A stretch of 64,000 nt of DNA. Origin: Ganoderma boninense (taxonomy: Eukaryota; Basidiomycota; Agaricomycetes; Polyporales; Polyporaceae). The notes below the pieces were generated by a model that was given only the letters and a program-made list of their open reading frames with translations, searched no databases and was not told where the DNA came from. Positions 46,010 to 58,854 of this stretch are shown one piece after another. Position 1 is the stretch's first letter. Every line of letters begins with the position of its first letter. Both the position numbers and the translations under genes were made by a program. Location: the NCBI GenBank assembly GCA_002900995.3, contig CM035308.1:1-64000 (forward strand), in the 5' to 3' direction.

Positions 46010-47609
46010 ATGGCCGAGTACGATCTCACAAAAACGATCATTCCCTACTGCGATCGCCATCTCGTGTTCCCCCTCCTTGCTCATCTTGCCGAGAGCGATC
46101 TCTTCCCCGTCGAGCAAGTCCAAACCGCCCAGTATGAACTCGCTAAGGAGACCAACATGGTCGACTATGCCGTCAGTCTCTTTGAGCAGACACATCCTGA
46201 TGAGCATGTCCCTCCGGGTGCGTATTGGTCATGTCTTCTCCTTTCGTCCATCTAACGTAGAGCAGAGTTCGCGGACAAACGTGAAAAGGCCGTCTCCACC
46301 AACGAGCAGCTCCAGCAGGAGGCCCAGGCTGTATTGGACGTGATCGAGAATCCTGAGGTTGCCCAGTCTCTCCGCCAGGATAAGAATCAAAACCTGCAGT
46401 TCCTGCGAGACCACTACAACGTTCGTTCTATGTCTCCATCCTTCGTGATTCCTTATGCATTGTCTCGCAGGTCACGCTCGAGCATATCACCGCTCTCTAC
46501 AACTTCGGAAAATTCCAATACTCGTACGGCAACTACAGCGGCGCCGCCGACTATCTCTACCACTTCCGCGTCCTCTCCACCGACCCCGATCTCACCATCT
46601 CCTCCCATTGGGGTAAGCTCGCATGTGACATCCTGACCGGTAAGTGGGATGTTGCACTCGAAGAGCTCAACTCCCTTCGCGAAGCTATCGATTCGCGCGT
46701 CCCCGCCCACCCCCAATTCGCTGCTCCTTCATCCACTGCCGACCCTGCGCTCGCCCAACTTCACTCCCGCACCTGGCTTCTCCACTGGTCCCTCTTCGTC
46801 TACTTCAATCACCCGCAGGGCCGTACTCTCCTCCTCGAGACGTTCCTCTCACCTACGTATCTTAACACCATTCAAACGTCGTCCCCGTGGATCCTTCGTT
46901 ACCTCGCGACCGCCGCCGTCCTTTCGCGCAAATCGGTGTCTGGGGCGCTTTCGTCGCGCGTCCGCCATTCCATCCGCGAAATCGTCAAGGTGATCCAGAT
47001 GGAGGAGTACCAATACCAGGATCCCGTCACGCAGTTCCTCAAGGAACTATACGTCGAGTTCGACTTCGAAGCTGCGCAGAAGGAGCTCAGCAAAGCCGAA
47101 GTTGTGGTTTCGAACGACTTCTTCTTGGGCGACTTCCGCGAAGACTTCATGGACAATGCGCGCTATCTCATCAGCGAGGCGTACTGCCGTATACATCAGC
47201 GTATAGACATTGCGTAAGTTTTTCTTCACTCGAGCTATTGCTTTTGAACCTCAGGCTGAAAGTACATCAGCGACCTCTCGGAGCGCCTGAACCTGTCGCG
47301 CGACGAGGGTGAAAAGTGGATCGTCAACCTCATTCGCGAAACACGCATGGGTGCCGATGCCAAGATCGACCTTGAGAAGGTTCGTTTGACTCGTCTTTCT
47401 TTCTTTCCGGTGTACAGCGAGATTGATTGACTGTGTCGTAGAACGTCATCGAGATCCATCGCCCTCCATTGCCTATCTATCAGTCGGTCATAGAGAAGAC
47501 ACGCGGCCTTGCGTTCCGCACGCAGGCACTCGGCGCGGCGATGTCACGGACCCAGCAACCGCCGGGCGTACAAGACGCTGCGCAGCCAGCGGTCGTCGAG
47601 GCTCAGTAA
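46010..47609 (+). CDS. INT6: eukaryotic translation initiation factor 3 subunit E (eIF3e/INT6)
   Basis: Five exons: 46010-46217, 46266-46420, 46471-47213, 47271-47379 and 47442-47609, all GT-AG with consistent phase. The start reads [20 protein letters not shown] then PLLAHL. Further landmarks are [63 protein letters not shown] and [19 protein letters not shown]. The C-terminal PCI region contains [20 protein letters not shown] then [36 protein letters not shown] and ADAKID. About 435 aa, the family norm. It is a component of the eIF3 complex that scaffolds 43S pre-initiation complexes. No frame problem was seen. Confidence 0.97.
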
Positions 47610-48144
47610 CTACTGACCTCTTACAAGCGTACGATATGGAGCACAGGCACTTTTTCTTGAGACGTGTATTGTAGCCTGTACCATCTGTATCGGTGACATG
47701 CTATCGAAGACGCTTTCGTTGTAGCACTATCCATTCGTTGTTTACCTTTACGTGTTCTGGTTTGCCGGCGCCATAACGCTGACTGCTGAACGTTGAACAT
47801 CTGCATGACGAGTACTAATGTCGCAGTGGCGTCTTGTAGTCTCGAACCGAGCCATGTTCCCTGTGCTCGGATATATGGGGAACCTCCTGCACGGGGTACG
47901 CCAACTCCTACGGTGGAGGGGATCGGACACAGATCCAAATTACTTTCCAATGGCGCGCATTTCACGACGAAAATAATGACGTTCAGTAGGCAGCAGTTAA
48001 CCATCGACTTCGTTGTCCAGAGCGCAGGCCGGAGTCATTGCCCCGCCTGCTAACACCGTCTGCCCGGATGATTAATATCTATCACAATTCACTATCGATG
48101 TCAAACAAGAGAAGAGGTGGATGCTCTGAAGGGTGCAACATGTA
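47610..48144. other. intergenic, convergent 3' ends
   Basis: About 530 bp between the stops of eIF3e (plus) and the DUF4436 gene (minus). Nothing recognised. Confidence 0.5.
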
Positions 48145-49945
48145 TTATTCGCTCAGAGGTGAGCAAGACTCTGAGGTTGCAGTAATGTCCTCTACATGCT
48201 CTATCACGCATTTCGTTTCGGCGCCACCTTGCTTCGACGGTTCGAAGTCCGTCGCCTGAACTGTTGCTCTAAGCACTTCCCTGTGGTGCAAAGGAAGCAG
48301 CTTGTTGTCAGAATGATCGTGGCCGTCGATGCGGCTTCCGATAATCTTGACGAACATGAACAGCGCAGCAAAACAGATCTACCCAGCGTCGGGTTAGAAA
48401 GATGCATTTTCAACAGGGTCAACGTCAATCATCCACGTACTGCAACGATGTTCACGTAGTATCCAAAGAGATCCATGAAAATCCCTGCTCGGAAATGTCG
48501 TCAACGTTCGGCCAGTACGAGCGGCGGCTTTGCACGTACCGAAATCCGGTACTCCAGGCATCGCCGCCCTTAGCTGAGGTAGCAGCAGGATGTTCGCTAG
48601 TGGAAGGAATAGTGCGGTCTCTGGGAGCGGAGGCCCGTAGAACGCGCACACAGCAACCCAGACCATCGCTGCGGCGAGGATGTAGTTGGTGAGAAATAGC
48701 GTCACGGCGAAGAGCTTCACGCCCTTGCAACGCTGCCAGAGATCCACAACAACGAGTTAGCCAGGGCGCGTAGGGATGAGAAGAACCCAGGTATCACTTA
48801 CTCGGATGGAGAATGCTATGTACAAGGCTTCATTGCTCTGGGCGGTCTTCACCTTGTCCACAAAGTCGACGCGAAGCTCGTAACCAGAGAGGCCCGCGTA
48901 CATGTGGACGAACTCAATGGGAAGCGCAGAAGAATCAAGGTCGAAGGCCTCGACAGTCGTGCTAACCGTGTAGCGATCGAACGGATACCATGCAGAGACC
49001 GAATGCTGTCTTCGCTGAGCTAGAGACTGGCGTGTCGAGATCCAGGTGAAGTTGTGGGTCGTGTCAAACGTCTCTTGCGGCGTAAAGCTGGGTGGGACCC
49101 TTGCTCTTACCACGCGACATGAATGCGGCAAACGTGGGGTGGCGCTCACTGGATTGTAGATTGTCCGTTAGTGTTCAGGACGGTTTCGGACGCATTCCAC
49201 ACGTAAACAGGGTTACTACAAATAAACAGTGTCAGCGAACCTCCACCAATTCGAACTTCAGCGTAGACGCGTACAAGTCCACAGACATGCTGAACGATTC
49301 ATACGATCTTCCGCAAGTTATATTCTGTAGGCCAGGAACTGCTAGCTCAGCGGCCTGAGCAGCTGCGCTCGCGTCGGAAGCCGGGCCACACGCGGTCGCC
49401 CACCAGTTTAACGCCAAAGACGACGAAGACGGGTCGATGCTGGTGGGAGTTAAAGCTAGCCCGATCTTTGGAAACATTGAAGGGCGTCAGAAACATGCAT
49501 GGAAACCAGAATCCGAATCGGAGTTGCTCCATACCGTGGGGGACGTAGAACGAGGATCGTTGACGTTCTCGAGGGGTTGGACTCCGCTCAGAACGGGTAT
49601 GGCACTGCCAAATGATACGCCGACGTCCGAAACCAGGACGGTCGCACTGATCGTACCCAGTAGCAGCGTCGCAGCCGCACAAGCGATGATACGAGGGTGT
49701 CTTGGGAGCGAGTTAAACAGCCTGGCCTTCGGTTGGAGCCGGTGAGCGAGAAAGCAGCAAATGCGGCAAAGCGAGTCCATGTGAGAAGGGTCGAAGTTGC
49801 AAGACTCCACACCGTGTCTCCTCGTACCATAGGGAGATTTTGAGGGTGAGCTACCTGTGACAGGTTCCCACCGTCGTCCTTGGGATCGTGATGATTTGTC
49901 GGGCAATGACGGCTTTTGTGCGCTGACAGCAGTGTCATCGCAGTC
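48145..49945 (-). CDS. DUF4436-family membrane protein
   Basis: A minus-strand multi-exon gene. The probable start at 49945 (MTAMTLLSAHKSRHCPTNHH) is followed by an N-terminal membrane span (HPRIIACAAATLLLGTISAT, about 49660-49720). A lumenal/extracellular region includes FNSHQHRPVFVVFGVKL, a Ser/Ala segment and YESFSMSVDLYASTLKFELV, then the signature AWYPFDRYTVSTTVEAFDLD and SSALPIEF. Two or three C-terminal spans follow (GVKLFAVTLFLTNYILAAAM; PLANILLLPQLRAAMPGVPD). The YPFDxY motif and the LP.LRA.MPG.P.FG segment are typical of fungal DUF4436 proteins, whose function is unknown. The tail ends SCSPLSE at the stop at 48145. Exon boundaries in the middle are approximate. Confidence 0.78.
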
Positions 49946-50540
49946 ATTCTGGGCAGCGTGTTAGAGCTTGCTGAGTTTAGTGCAAATGTTAGGCTGTGAG
50001 ATGGTCGGGGAATCAGACGTGAGCACCTTCCACAAGACAGTTTACAGTTCAGCGCCCGAAGGCAAGACGTTTGAGTCATCTTAGAGTTCCGAGTTCACCG
50101 TGCTGCGGACGAACTCAATGTCGTCTACATGGTGGAGATCCGGAAGAATTGCACTGCTCGGGACGTCAACTCAGGAGGCCGATGATTCCGAAATTGTCCG
50201 ACGCTGCGATGGAGGTAGACAATCTAGAGCGCACATACGGCGGGAATGACGTACCAATCATTGACGACGTTGCAGTCGTTTTGCCTTGACCTAGCTGGCG
50301 TGCAGGCTCCCGTAACATAGCAAGGAGGATCCGCAGTCGTGACAAAACACGTGAGGTATATCAAGATGCAGGGACTGCAAGACTTGACGGATCGACAGTA
50401 GCGCTACAGTGGTAAGTACCAAAATATCCGATACAGCTGAAAACAATGCGTGAGTGGCTCGTCATGCACGTCGCACAACTGGTGAGCGACCATCTGAGGC
50501 AAACCGAGAACTTACGTTGGAGCGTGAGGAGGTACAAGCT
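49946..50540. other. intergenic, no recognisable gene
   Basis: About 600 bp between two minus-strand genes: upstream region of the DUF4436 gene and 3' region of the multi-pass membrane protein. Confidence 0.5.
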
Positions 50541-51766
50541 TCATGGGTCGCGAGGGGACTCATTTCGCTCACTAAACGTAACATCTCGCGCGACCTTCTC
50601 CTCTTCTGCAGATTGGCGAATATGGAGGTTGAAGACGACCCGAGATTCCGGACGTGCCCACTCCATCTTCTCGCGCCTCATCTCTTTCCTCACCCATCGT
50701 ACGGTGAACGCGGCGGTGAAGATGGCCCAAATCCAAGGGATGCCCCAGCCAAGGCCATATGCTACGTCGTCGGAGGTTGTCCAAGCGATGACGATGAGGG
50801 CGGCTGCGAGGGCGCATCCCGATGCTCCCCAGTAGAATGAGGTGATGCGGATGATGCGACGCATGAGGGTGGAGTGCTCGTAGCGTATTCGCCAAGCTTG
50901 GCGGAACTCGACGCATCCTCCGCCATCGACGGCGACGACGTCTTCTACGATGGTGTAGACGGCGGGAGGGAGACCTGTCCAGGGGGGCATGGAGGAAACG
51001 CGGAAGGGCATCTTGAGTTTATGAGGCCAGACGGAGGTTATGAGAAGGGGAAAACAGAAGACGATGGTGAAACATGAGAGGGACATGGCTACGATGTGCA
51101 CTGATGCGGGGGTCCTGGCGTAAATAAGCACCGGAGGGGGGAGGGAAGGTGGTGGGAGAGGTGAACTTACAGGGAGGAACCGACAATGAGAGGAGCGAAG
51201 AAAGCGGTCATTGCGATACTGATTTGAATCCTGTAACGTGCGAGAGGGGGAATGAGTATGGAGAAGGAGGACGAGGCTCGTCGCGTGACTAGACCAGGGA
51301 GTGGAGAGAGAACTACTGGATTGTCAACAAACGTGGAGCTGAATGAGCAATGTAGCGGGGTTTCGAGGCGACAATGTTGACGGGGAGAGGAATGGACGAC
51401 AGTCTAAGTAGGAGAGGATGAAGAGACGTACGTGAAGGCGTCTGGGCCGAACCTGCCAGCACCAATGGGGCGGCGTTGGTGGCCACGGTCGCTAATGAAG
51501 AGATGCCATGACCGGAAAGCAAACTTGTAGGAAGAGTAGGTGCCGACGACGGAGGTGATGATGGCGAGGTTGATGGTGTTGTTGAGGTGGGCGCCCCATC
51601 GGATAGCATAGAAGAGGATGAGGGGCAGGACACCGGCCTCGATCACAATGAGACCAAAGAAGAGGGCGATCCAGAGCTTGCGACGGTTGGATGCGGTGGA
51701 GTAGTTGAGGGACGGAGGGCGGGTTGGGTGGAAGGTGGACGAGGTCGCGTCGGACATGGAGGCCAC
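50541..51766 (-). CDS. conserved fungal multi-pass membrane protein
   Basis: The first supported exon gives SDATSSTFHPTRPPSLNYST then RRKLWIALFFGLIVIEAGVL, FYAIRWGAHLNNTINLAIIT and SWHLFISDRGHQRRPIGAGR, ending near 51432 at GTACGT. A short exon (about 51230-51175) gives SIAMTAFFAPLIVGSSL. The last exon begins near 51115 and has FCFPLLITSVWPHKLKMPFR, AVYTIVEDVVAVDGGGCVEF then RQAWRIRYE, and two more spans (ASGCALAAALIVIAWTTSDD; GIPWIWAIFTAAFTVRWV). Six to seven helices are predicted. Similar proteins with the TIVEDVVAVDGG motif are common in Agaricomycetes and have no assigned function. The 5' end may extend to about 51900, since open sequence (ITLASPPLVLGVVQFVA) precedes the first Met. It is divergent from the HECT ligase gene. 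Confidence 0.7.
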
Positions 51767-51942
51767 GAACTGAACGACGCCGAGGACGAGCGGCGGGGAG
51801 GCGAGGGTGATATGGGTGGGCCAGGGTGAGCCCCTGAAGATGTGTGGGGCATGTACGCCGAGTGGTCAGTCATGCTTGGCTGAGCGATGGACGTTATGCA
51901 GCTCGTGGAGCAACGCTTGTCGAGCCCTGCCCACTCCAGCAC

Positions 51943-52143
51943 TCCAGCTCTTGACTCTCAGCCACGCGCAGTCTCGCACATGACGTCAATCCACGTGTCC
52001 TTTTCCCGGCTGTCACGTGGCCGAGGAGGCATACGCGTTCGCGTGCTTGTGCTCAGCGCGCGGCGAGGCTGCTCAGCCCGTCGACAACGCTTACCAACTC
52101 CCTCTCTCACTCCTTGCTCGTTGCACGCACGCAGCTGCTCGCC
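51943..52143. promoter_or_regulatory. short divergent promoter with CRE-like and CACGTG motifs
   Basis: TGACGTCA palindrome at 51981-51988 and CACGTG at 51992-51997 and 52014-52019, within about 160 bp of the HECT-ligase start. These are classic bZIP and bHLH sites. Occupancy is not known. Confidence 0.5.
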
Positions 52144-55100
52144 ATGGACGTCCCTCTCTTCGGAGACCAGCCCAACAAGCGCAAGAGAGCCATCAATCTC
52201 GGCGGCTCCCATTCCGCCACCACCCACTCCGACATCCTCCACGAAGCCCGCCTTCGCAGACTCCAGCGAAACGATCTCAAGCGAAGACAAGACGCTGCGA
52301 TCCTCATACAGCGATCCTGGAGATCCCACCTTGCTCTTTCTTCCGCCCGACGTTCCCTCCGCTCCAAATTCGACCAGGATTTATCGACTCTCACCGCCCT
52401 CCGATGTCTCGTTCTCCTCGGCCACGATGAAGATGCCCTCGGTCGCTGGTCTACCGTCCTGGCCTCAAGAAAAGGTCCCCATCATTCTTTCTTCTCCTGC
52501 ACTCCATCGCCTTTCCTCATCACCCTCCATAGATATCCTCCTCCAGTCCGATCATAGTCGCCTTGTACTCTTCCAACGAGTCTCCGCCTTGCTTCTTTCC
52601 TCCCTCTCCGTGAACCTGCAGTATGTCATCTAACCCTTCGTTTTTCAATCTCTCTAACATCTTCCTACATAGATCCCAATACGCACAAGCTCATCTACAA
52701 GTCCTCACCATCTTGCTCTCTGACAATCCCCAGCACGCCACCATCGCCCGATACCTCGTATCTCATGACTTCTATCCCAGTATCCGACAAGTTCTTTTGC
52801 AACTCGTGAGTGTTGACCTACCATCCTCCTTGCTCCCGCTCTCAATTCTCCTGCCGCTCCAGCCCGTGCCCGCCAAACCTTCTCCCTTGCTCTCGCCGCT
52901 CGTCACTCTCCTCCTCGCCCCGCTTTCCTCCCTAGACCTCCTCCCACTGGCCCTCCGTGAGTTGCTCCTCAGCATACTCACCATCCCATTACTTCCAAAC
53001 CGCCTCTTGCCTGTCCTTACCCCTTTCTCCGCACGACTACCACTCGCATCCATACATCTTGTCCCTCTCGAAATCACCTCCGCGCCCCAGCTCGAATCCA
53101 TCGAGTCCAAGATACACCTCCTAGCAAATCTTACCACATTCATGCCATACAAATATTCCTCCCTCTCTCCTCCGGCGTTCGCAACCTACCTGCGCCTCTG
53201 TGCCCTTCTCATGAACGCTCTCCCCACACACGCGCTGGAGCCTCCAGAGGCCAGGGCAAATTCAGCCCTGAATTGGGCTGACTATGACTCCGATGAGGAT
53301 GACGAGACAAAGGTCGAGGTCGTAGATTCCTTCGAGCCGAAAACACTGCTTCCATCTCTGGACGACCGGACACGGAAACGATTGCTCACCATCCCTGCTT
53401 CCGATCATATCACTTCGTTACTCCGCGCCTCTCGGGATTCAACCCTCCTCGAGCCCTTTATTTCTTTTTCCTTAGGGTTGAGTACTGTTTGGCCGTCGAG
53501 ACGAGACAAAGTTCTAAGCACGATCGTTGCTTACAATCGAGGTAGCCTTGTCAAAGAGATCTACCGGGCGTACGTCCGAAGTTCCCCGCTCGGTCGAGAT
53601 GATAACCAAGCCGATCTTTTGAGTAAGCGCGACCAACGCATTGCCTCTTTTCTTCTCACTGACGTCGATGCGCATACAGAACCTGAGAATGCCTCGCACT
53701 GGCCACCCCTGCTCCTCCTCGCCGACTTGTACACTCAGGCGCTGCTCACGATGGGCGACGACGAATTCTTTTCAACTGGGTTGAACCCCGACATTCCTCG
53801 TAACCCTCTCACCTTGGATGAGCTCACGGCTCTCTCACGGAAACTCCTCAACATCGCCTTCACGCTCTATTGGCGCGATGATCCGAACAGCGCCCAAGAG
53901 ACCGTGCCCGGCATGGGTCAGGTCAAGTGGGAGAACGTGCGAGAGAAAGCCACGAAGTGTCTGCAAGCACTTCATGCTCGGGAGTCCGTCACATCAGTTT
54001 CCCCTCTTATAACCGCACCACTGACTAACCTGACCGAATTAACAGCTCGAGACGGCCGTTTACGCCCCCAGACCACTGGCTCGTGACGGCGCATGTGGAC
54101 ATGAACACCTTCATTAGTGCGGCCGTGTACGTTGACATCCTGTCGCCTAACCAAATCCCGTTCTCACCGCCGTCACCCACAGGTTCGAAGAACGAAAGCT
54201 GGCTATCCCCGACAGCGGGCGCGCCGCAATACTCAACAAGCGACAGCTGGCGTATCTGTCGCCTCGCCTCGGCGTCCTGAACAACATCCCGTTCGCGATC
54301 CCCTTCGACGTCCGCGTGGAGATCTTCCGAAAGTTCGTCCAGAACGACATCCAGTCCCGGGGGTACACGCCGTGGGCCGGACGCATGGGCATCGCGAAGG
54401 TTGTCGTCAGGCGGGAACACATCGCGCAGGATGGTTTCGACAAGCTCGGGGAGCTGGATCTGAGGGCGCCGATTGCGATCACCTTCATCGACCAGTGGGG
54501 TAATGAAGAGTGCGTAGCTGTGCCTAAGTGTCTCGCAGGTGTTGCGGCTGACCGCCCCTATGGGGTGACAGAGCAGGAATTGACGGCGGAGGCGTGTTCA
54601 AGGAGTTCCTGACGAGCCTGACTCGGGAGGTGTTCGACACCGATCGTGGACTGTGGTTGGCGAACAAGAAGAATGAACTGTACCCGGCGTCACATTCGTT
54701 TGCTACTGAGAGTAAGTTGGATCGTGCCAACTTCCATCCTCACTGGGGCTGACCATCCGCCCAGCGCACAGCCTGGCATGGTACCGCTTCATCGGTCGAA
54801 TACTGGGGAAGGCGCTGTACGAGGGCATCCTGATCGACGTCGCCTTCGCGGGGTTCTTCCTCGCGAAGTGGCTGGACAAGCAGAGCTACTTGGACGACCT
54901 CGCGTCGCTCGATCCCGAGCTCTACCAGGGGCTCATGCAGCTCAAGCACTACACCGGCGACCCCGAGGAGCTCTCGCTCAACTTCACGGTCGCCCACGAG
55001 GAGTTCGGGGAAACCAAGTCGATCGACCTGCTCCCGAACGGAAGCAATATCGCGGTTACGCGCGACAACAGGCTCCAGTACATGTACCTCGTCGCGCACT

Positions 55101-55779
55101 ACCGCCTGACGAAACAGATCAAGAAGCAGAGCGCTGCGTTCTTCGAAGGTCTCTCGGAGATCGTCGACCCCAAATGGCTCAGGTACGCCACCATTTCGTC
55201 CCGTCCTACCCCCACCGCGGAGCTTTCTGCCCAGCGCAGAAGCAGAAGTGCTGACCTCGTTTGCGACGGACAGGATGTTCAATCAGCAAGAACTGCAAAT
55301 TCTCCTCGGGGGCGTCAACTCGCCGATCGACCTCGACGACCTCCGCGCGAACACGCAATACGGCGGGCTGTACGACGACGACCAGCACACGATCACGATG
55401 TTCTGGGACGTCGTCAACTCTTTCACACAGGAGGACCGCAGGAAGCTGCTTAGGTTCGCAACTAGTTGCAGTCGGCCTCCATTGCTGTAAGATTGCCGCT
55501 TCTTTTCGTGTGGACTACAGTGGTGACGTGTTTGATTTGCTTTGCAGCGGGTTCAAGGAGCTCAATCCGAACTTTGCGATACGGGACGCGACGGACGACC
55601 AGAGCCGCTTACCGACGGCGAGCACCTGCGTGAACCTGCTGAAGGTATGTCGCCTTTCGCTGGGAAGGAGAAGACGGTCGCTGATGGACACGCAGCTGCC
55701 GAGGTATACGAACAAGAGGACGTTGAAGGAGAAGCTGTTGCAGGCTATCAATTCGAATGCGGGATTCGATTTGTCTTGA
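52144..55779 (+). CDS. HUL5: HECT-type E3 ubiquitin ligase, HUL5/UBE3C-like
   Basis: The start [20 protein letters not shown] is followed by [17 protein letters not shown], the N-terminal IQ-like helix of UBE3C/HUL5. A long helical middle (about 52680-53990; includes [20 protein letters not shown]) precedes [19 protein letters not shown]. The HECT domain runs from about 54310 ([73 protein letters not shown]) to the C-lobe ([50 protein letters not shown]). The catalytic Cys is in STCVNLLK (codon 55626-55628), and the end is [10 protein letters not shown]. It acts at the proteasome, extending chains on stalled and misfolded substrates. Introns are short; the C-lobe donor is GTAAGA after [10 protein letters not shown]. 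One probable 1-nt shift lies near 52440-52475, before [13 protein letters not shown]. Confidence 0.93.
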
Positions 55780-56247
55780 TCGACAGGAACTTTGCTTTTC
55801 TCTACGCCGATGGTGCCCGTGATAGATATCTGTTGTAGCATCGAATAGTATCATAGCTTGTATCCGTAGTAAGGAAACAGGCTACAGGACGAGAGGCACG
55901 TCACCTTGAAGCAGCTTGACGCAAGTGCGAGCGCCGAGCGGGACCACGGGCCGACGTGAGCGGGCGCGGCGATGGGGCGGGAGGCGGCGGCAGGAAGGTG
56001 CTCATGAGACTTGCACGCAACCTGCACGCGACTACGGCCTGCGCTTCGAGCTCTGTTCGTTATAAACGCGTCGCTCGTGTGCGACAAGGACCCGATGCCC
56101 GCTTCTGACGCTTACTCTCTCTTCGCACTCTGGTGGGAATCCATCGCCTTCTCCTGAGCTCGCGCCGCAGAGTCCCCATTTGTCTCCCTCGTCGCACTCG
56201 CAACCCGTATCTCATCCTCTGGCTTGCTTCCTGACCTCCGCCTCGAC
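55780..56247. promoter_or_regulatory. intergenic promoter region of the D-LDH gene
   Basis: About 470 bp between the HECT ligase stop and the D-LDH start. Pyrimidine-rich text just upstream of 56248 fits a fungal leader. No specific site is assigned. Confidence 0.4.
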
Positions 56248-58668
56248 ATGCAGTCGCTAACGGCTCACCGTTCTGCTCTCGCGAGCTCTGCTCGACGCGT
56301 TCCCACTCTCCTTGGCCCAACGCGTCGCACCACTCCTGCGCGCCTTCGCCAGCATCCCTCGGTTCGCGCAACAGCTCAAGCACATCCCAAGAACAGACCA
56401 ATCCAAACCCCCAAACACAGTCCTCCAGCTCGAACGCGCCACTAGCGTTTGTCCTTGGGTCCGCCTTCAGCGGGGCAGCAGCGTACTTTTACGCCACGTC
56501 CCAAGCAGACGCCGCATCTGCCGGAGCGGCATTCGTTGAACTTAACAACAAGTACGGTTCACCAGAGGACTTCAGGAAGGCAATCGAGGAGCTCAAGCAG
56601 CTTTTTCCGGATGATGAGACCGTTACGACAGACCCGATCGCTCTAGAGGAGCACGGAATGTCCGTAAACGACTACCATGAAGGTGAGCATCGTGTTCGGA
56701 CGTAGATCCGCATCACATGGGGATTGACAACGCCTCAGCGTCGAACCCTTCCGTCGTTGTGTTCCCTACCTCGACAGAGGATGTCGTCAAGCTTGTTAAA
56801 GTCGCCGGCAAGTACAAGATGCCCGTCATTCCCGTGTCTGGCGCGACTAGCTTGGAGGGGCATTACCGTGCAGTGCGTTCCGTGGGGACAAATGTTTCCG
56901 GATGCCTCCTGACTTCACGTCTGTTCCAGCCGTCGGTGGGCGGCATTTGCGTTGACATGGCCAAGATGGACAAAATCATCGAAATTCACGGTACGCATCT
57001 TGGCTACCAGCTCAGGTACAAAGGCTCACCAGTTGGCGCTAGCCGCCGACTCGGACGTCATTTGCCAACCCGGCATCCGGTGGATGGACTTGAACGACGC
57101 TCTTAAGAAGCAAGGTGACGAGCTCCGTCCTACTTCTTGAATACACGAGACTGATTGCTTTGCAGGCCTTCCGCTGTTCTTCCCTGTAAGGCTGACTGTA
57201 CCACGACGAACAGCTTCATGCTCACCCTCTCTCAGCTCGACCCAGCGCCTGGCGCAACACTCGGCGGCATGCTCAGCACGGGTTGTTCTGGGAGTGCGTG
57301 GTATCAGTCCCGGGCCACTATCCATGTACTCACATTGAACATTAGCGAATGCTATTAGGTACGGAACTGCCAAGGCGGAATGGTTCCTGAACGCGGTATG
57401 TATTCCCGCTCCTCCTTCCATTGATTGCTTCGAGTGGTCTTACATGACGCTCGATGGGTAGACCGTCGTGCTGCCGTCGGGGGAGGTTATCAAGACCCGA
57501 AGTCGCGCACATAAATCTTCCGCCGGCTTCGACGCGACGAAGCTGTTCATTGGCGCAGAAGGGACCCTGGGTATCGTCACGGAAGGTCCGCATGCACCGT
57601 CGTCCCCAGCTGTTGGAATACTAACATTACTTCATGACAGTCACCGTGCGCCTAGCACCCCTGCTGCCAACCAACGTTGCCGTTGTGCAGTTCCCCGACG
57701 TGCGCAAGGCGACCGAAGCCGTTATCGAAATTGTCAACTCCGGCGTCGGCGTCCGTACGTCCAAGTCTAATAACTCACCTATCTTCGCTCGTCTCTCTGA
57801 CATCAGAACTGTTTGCGCCGCAAGAATGCGTCGAATTGGTCGACGACAACTTCATGCGCGCGACGAACATCTACGGTCTCTCTGCGCGTAAATGGCCGGA
57901 GAAGGACAGTCTCTTCTTCAAGTTCCAGGGTCCGACCGCACGCTCGCTGCAGGAGTCTGCCGACATCGTCAAGAAGATCTCGACAAAGCACGGCGGCACT
58001 GGCTTGAGCTGGCGCGCAACGAGAAAGAAGCTGCGGATCTGTGGACTGACAGGAAGAACGGCCTCTACTCGAGTCTGGCCATCCTCCCCGGGGCGAGGGG
58101 ATGGAGCACAGACGTGTGGTAAGTCCCATCTATGGCTTTCACCTTAGAAGGCGTGATTTGACATGGGTAACAGCGTGCCGCCATCACGACTCCCCGACCT
58201 TGTGTATGCCACCAAGGCAGATCTCGCGGAGCATGGCATCGTGAACACCATCGTCGGACATGTTGGAGATGGTACGTTTTCCTCAGACTTAGGAAGGAGG
58301 CGCCGATCATTGAACTTGGGAGTGCAGGCAACTTCCATTCGCTGCTACTGTTCCGGAACGACGAAGAGCTCGTAAAAGCTCGTGCCGCCGTGGAGCGCAT
58401 GGTCAAACGAGCTCTTGCGCTGGAGGGAACATGCACAGGTGAACATGGAGTAGGCATTGGCAAGCGCGAGTATTTGATCGAGGAGCTTGGCGAGGGGACC
58501 GTCGAGCTCATGAAGACGGTCAAGAAGGCGATCGACCCTTACAACCTCTTCAACCCTGGCAAGGTGAGTACTGTTAAGTCTGGGTCCTTCCTGTCCCTGT
58601 GTTTGTGTTTGCTCAAGTCTCGCGGTCTCTAGCTGTACCCTGACAGCCCTAAAGCTCCAAAGGTCTAG
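56248..58668 (+). CDS. DLD: D-lactate dehydrogenase (cytochrome), mitochondrial
   Basis: The start [20 protein letters not shown] gives an Arg/Ser-rich mitochondrial presequence, followed by a hydrophobic anchor ([20 protein letters not shown]). The FAD-binding domain has [65 protein letters not shown] and [15 protein letters not shown]. The C-terminal FAD-oxidase domain has [50 protein letters not shown] and [20 protein letters not shown] then FNPGK; end [11 protein letters not shown]. It oxidises D-lactate to pyruvate and passes electrons to cytochrome c. About ten short introns. Two breaks are seen: near 56405-56415 (between presequence and anchor, at a C run), and at 58004, where GGCTT before GAGCTGG lacks one T of the expected Gly-Phe-Glu. 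The enzyme is well conserved, so sequencing error is likely. Confidence 0.93.
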
Positions 58669-58854
58669 ACGTCTTTTGAGGGTTTATGATTACGATACCC
58701 AGTTGGTGTACTATGATTTCCATGCGTTATCTGTGTGCCGCGATACGATAACATTGCATTACGTCGCCGGACGCGGTCCCGAATTGCTCGGACCCCCTGT
58801 GGGCACCGCTCCAGCTCTTCATTAATTTTCAGTCTGTGAAGCACGCCTCCGGAA

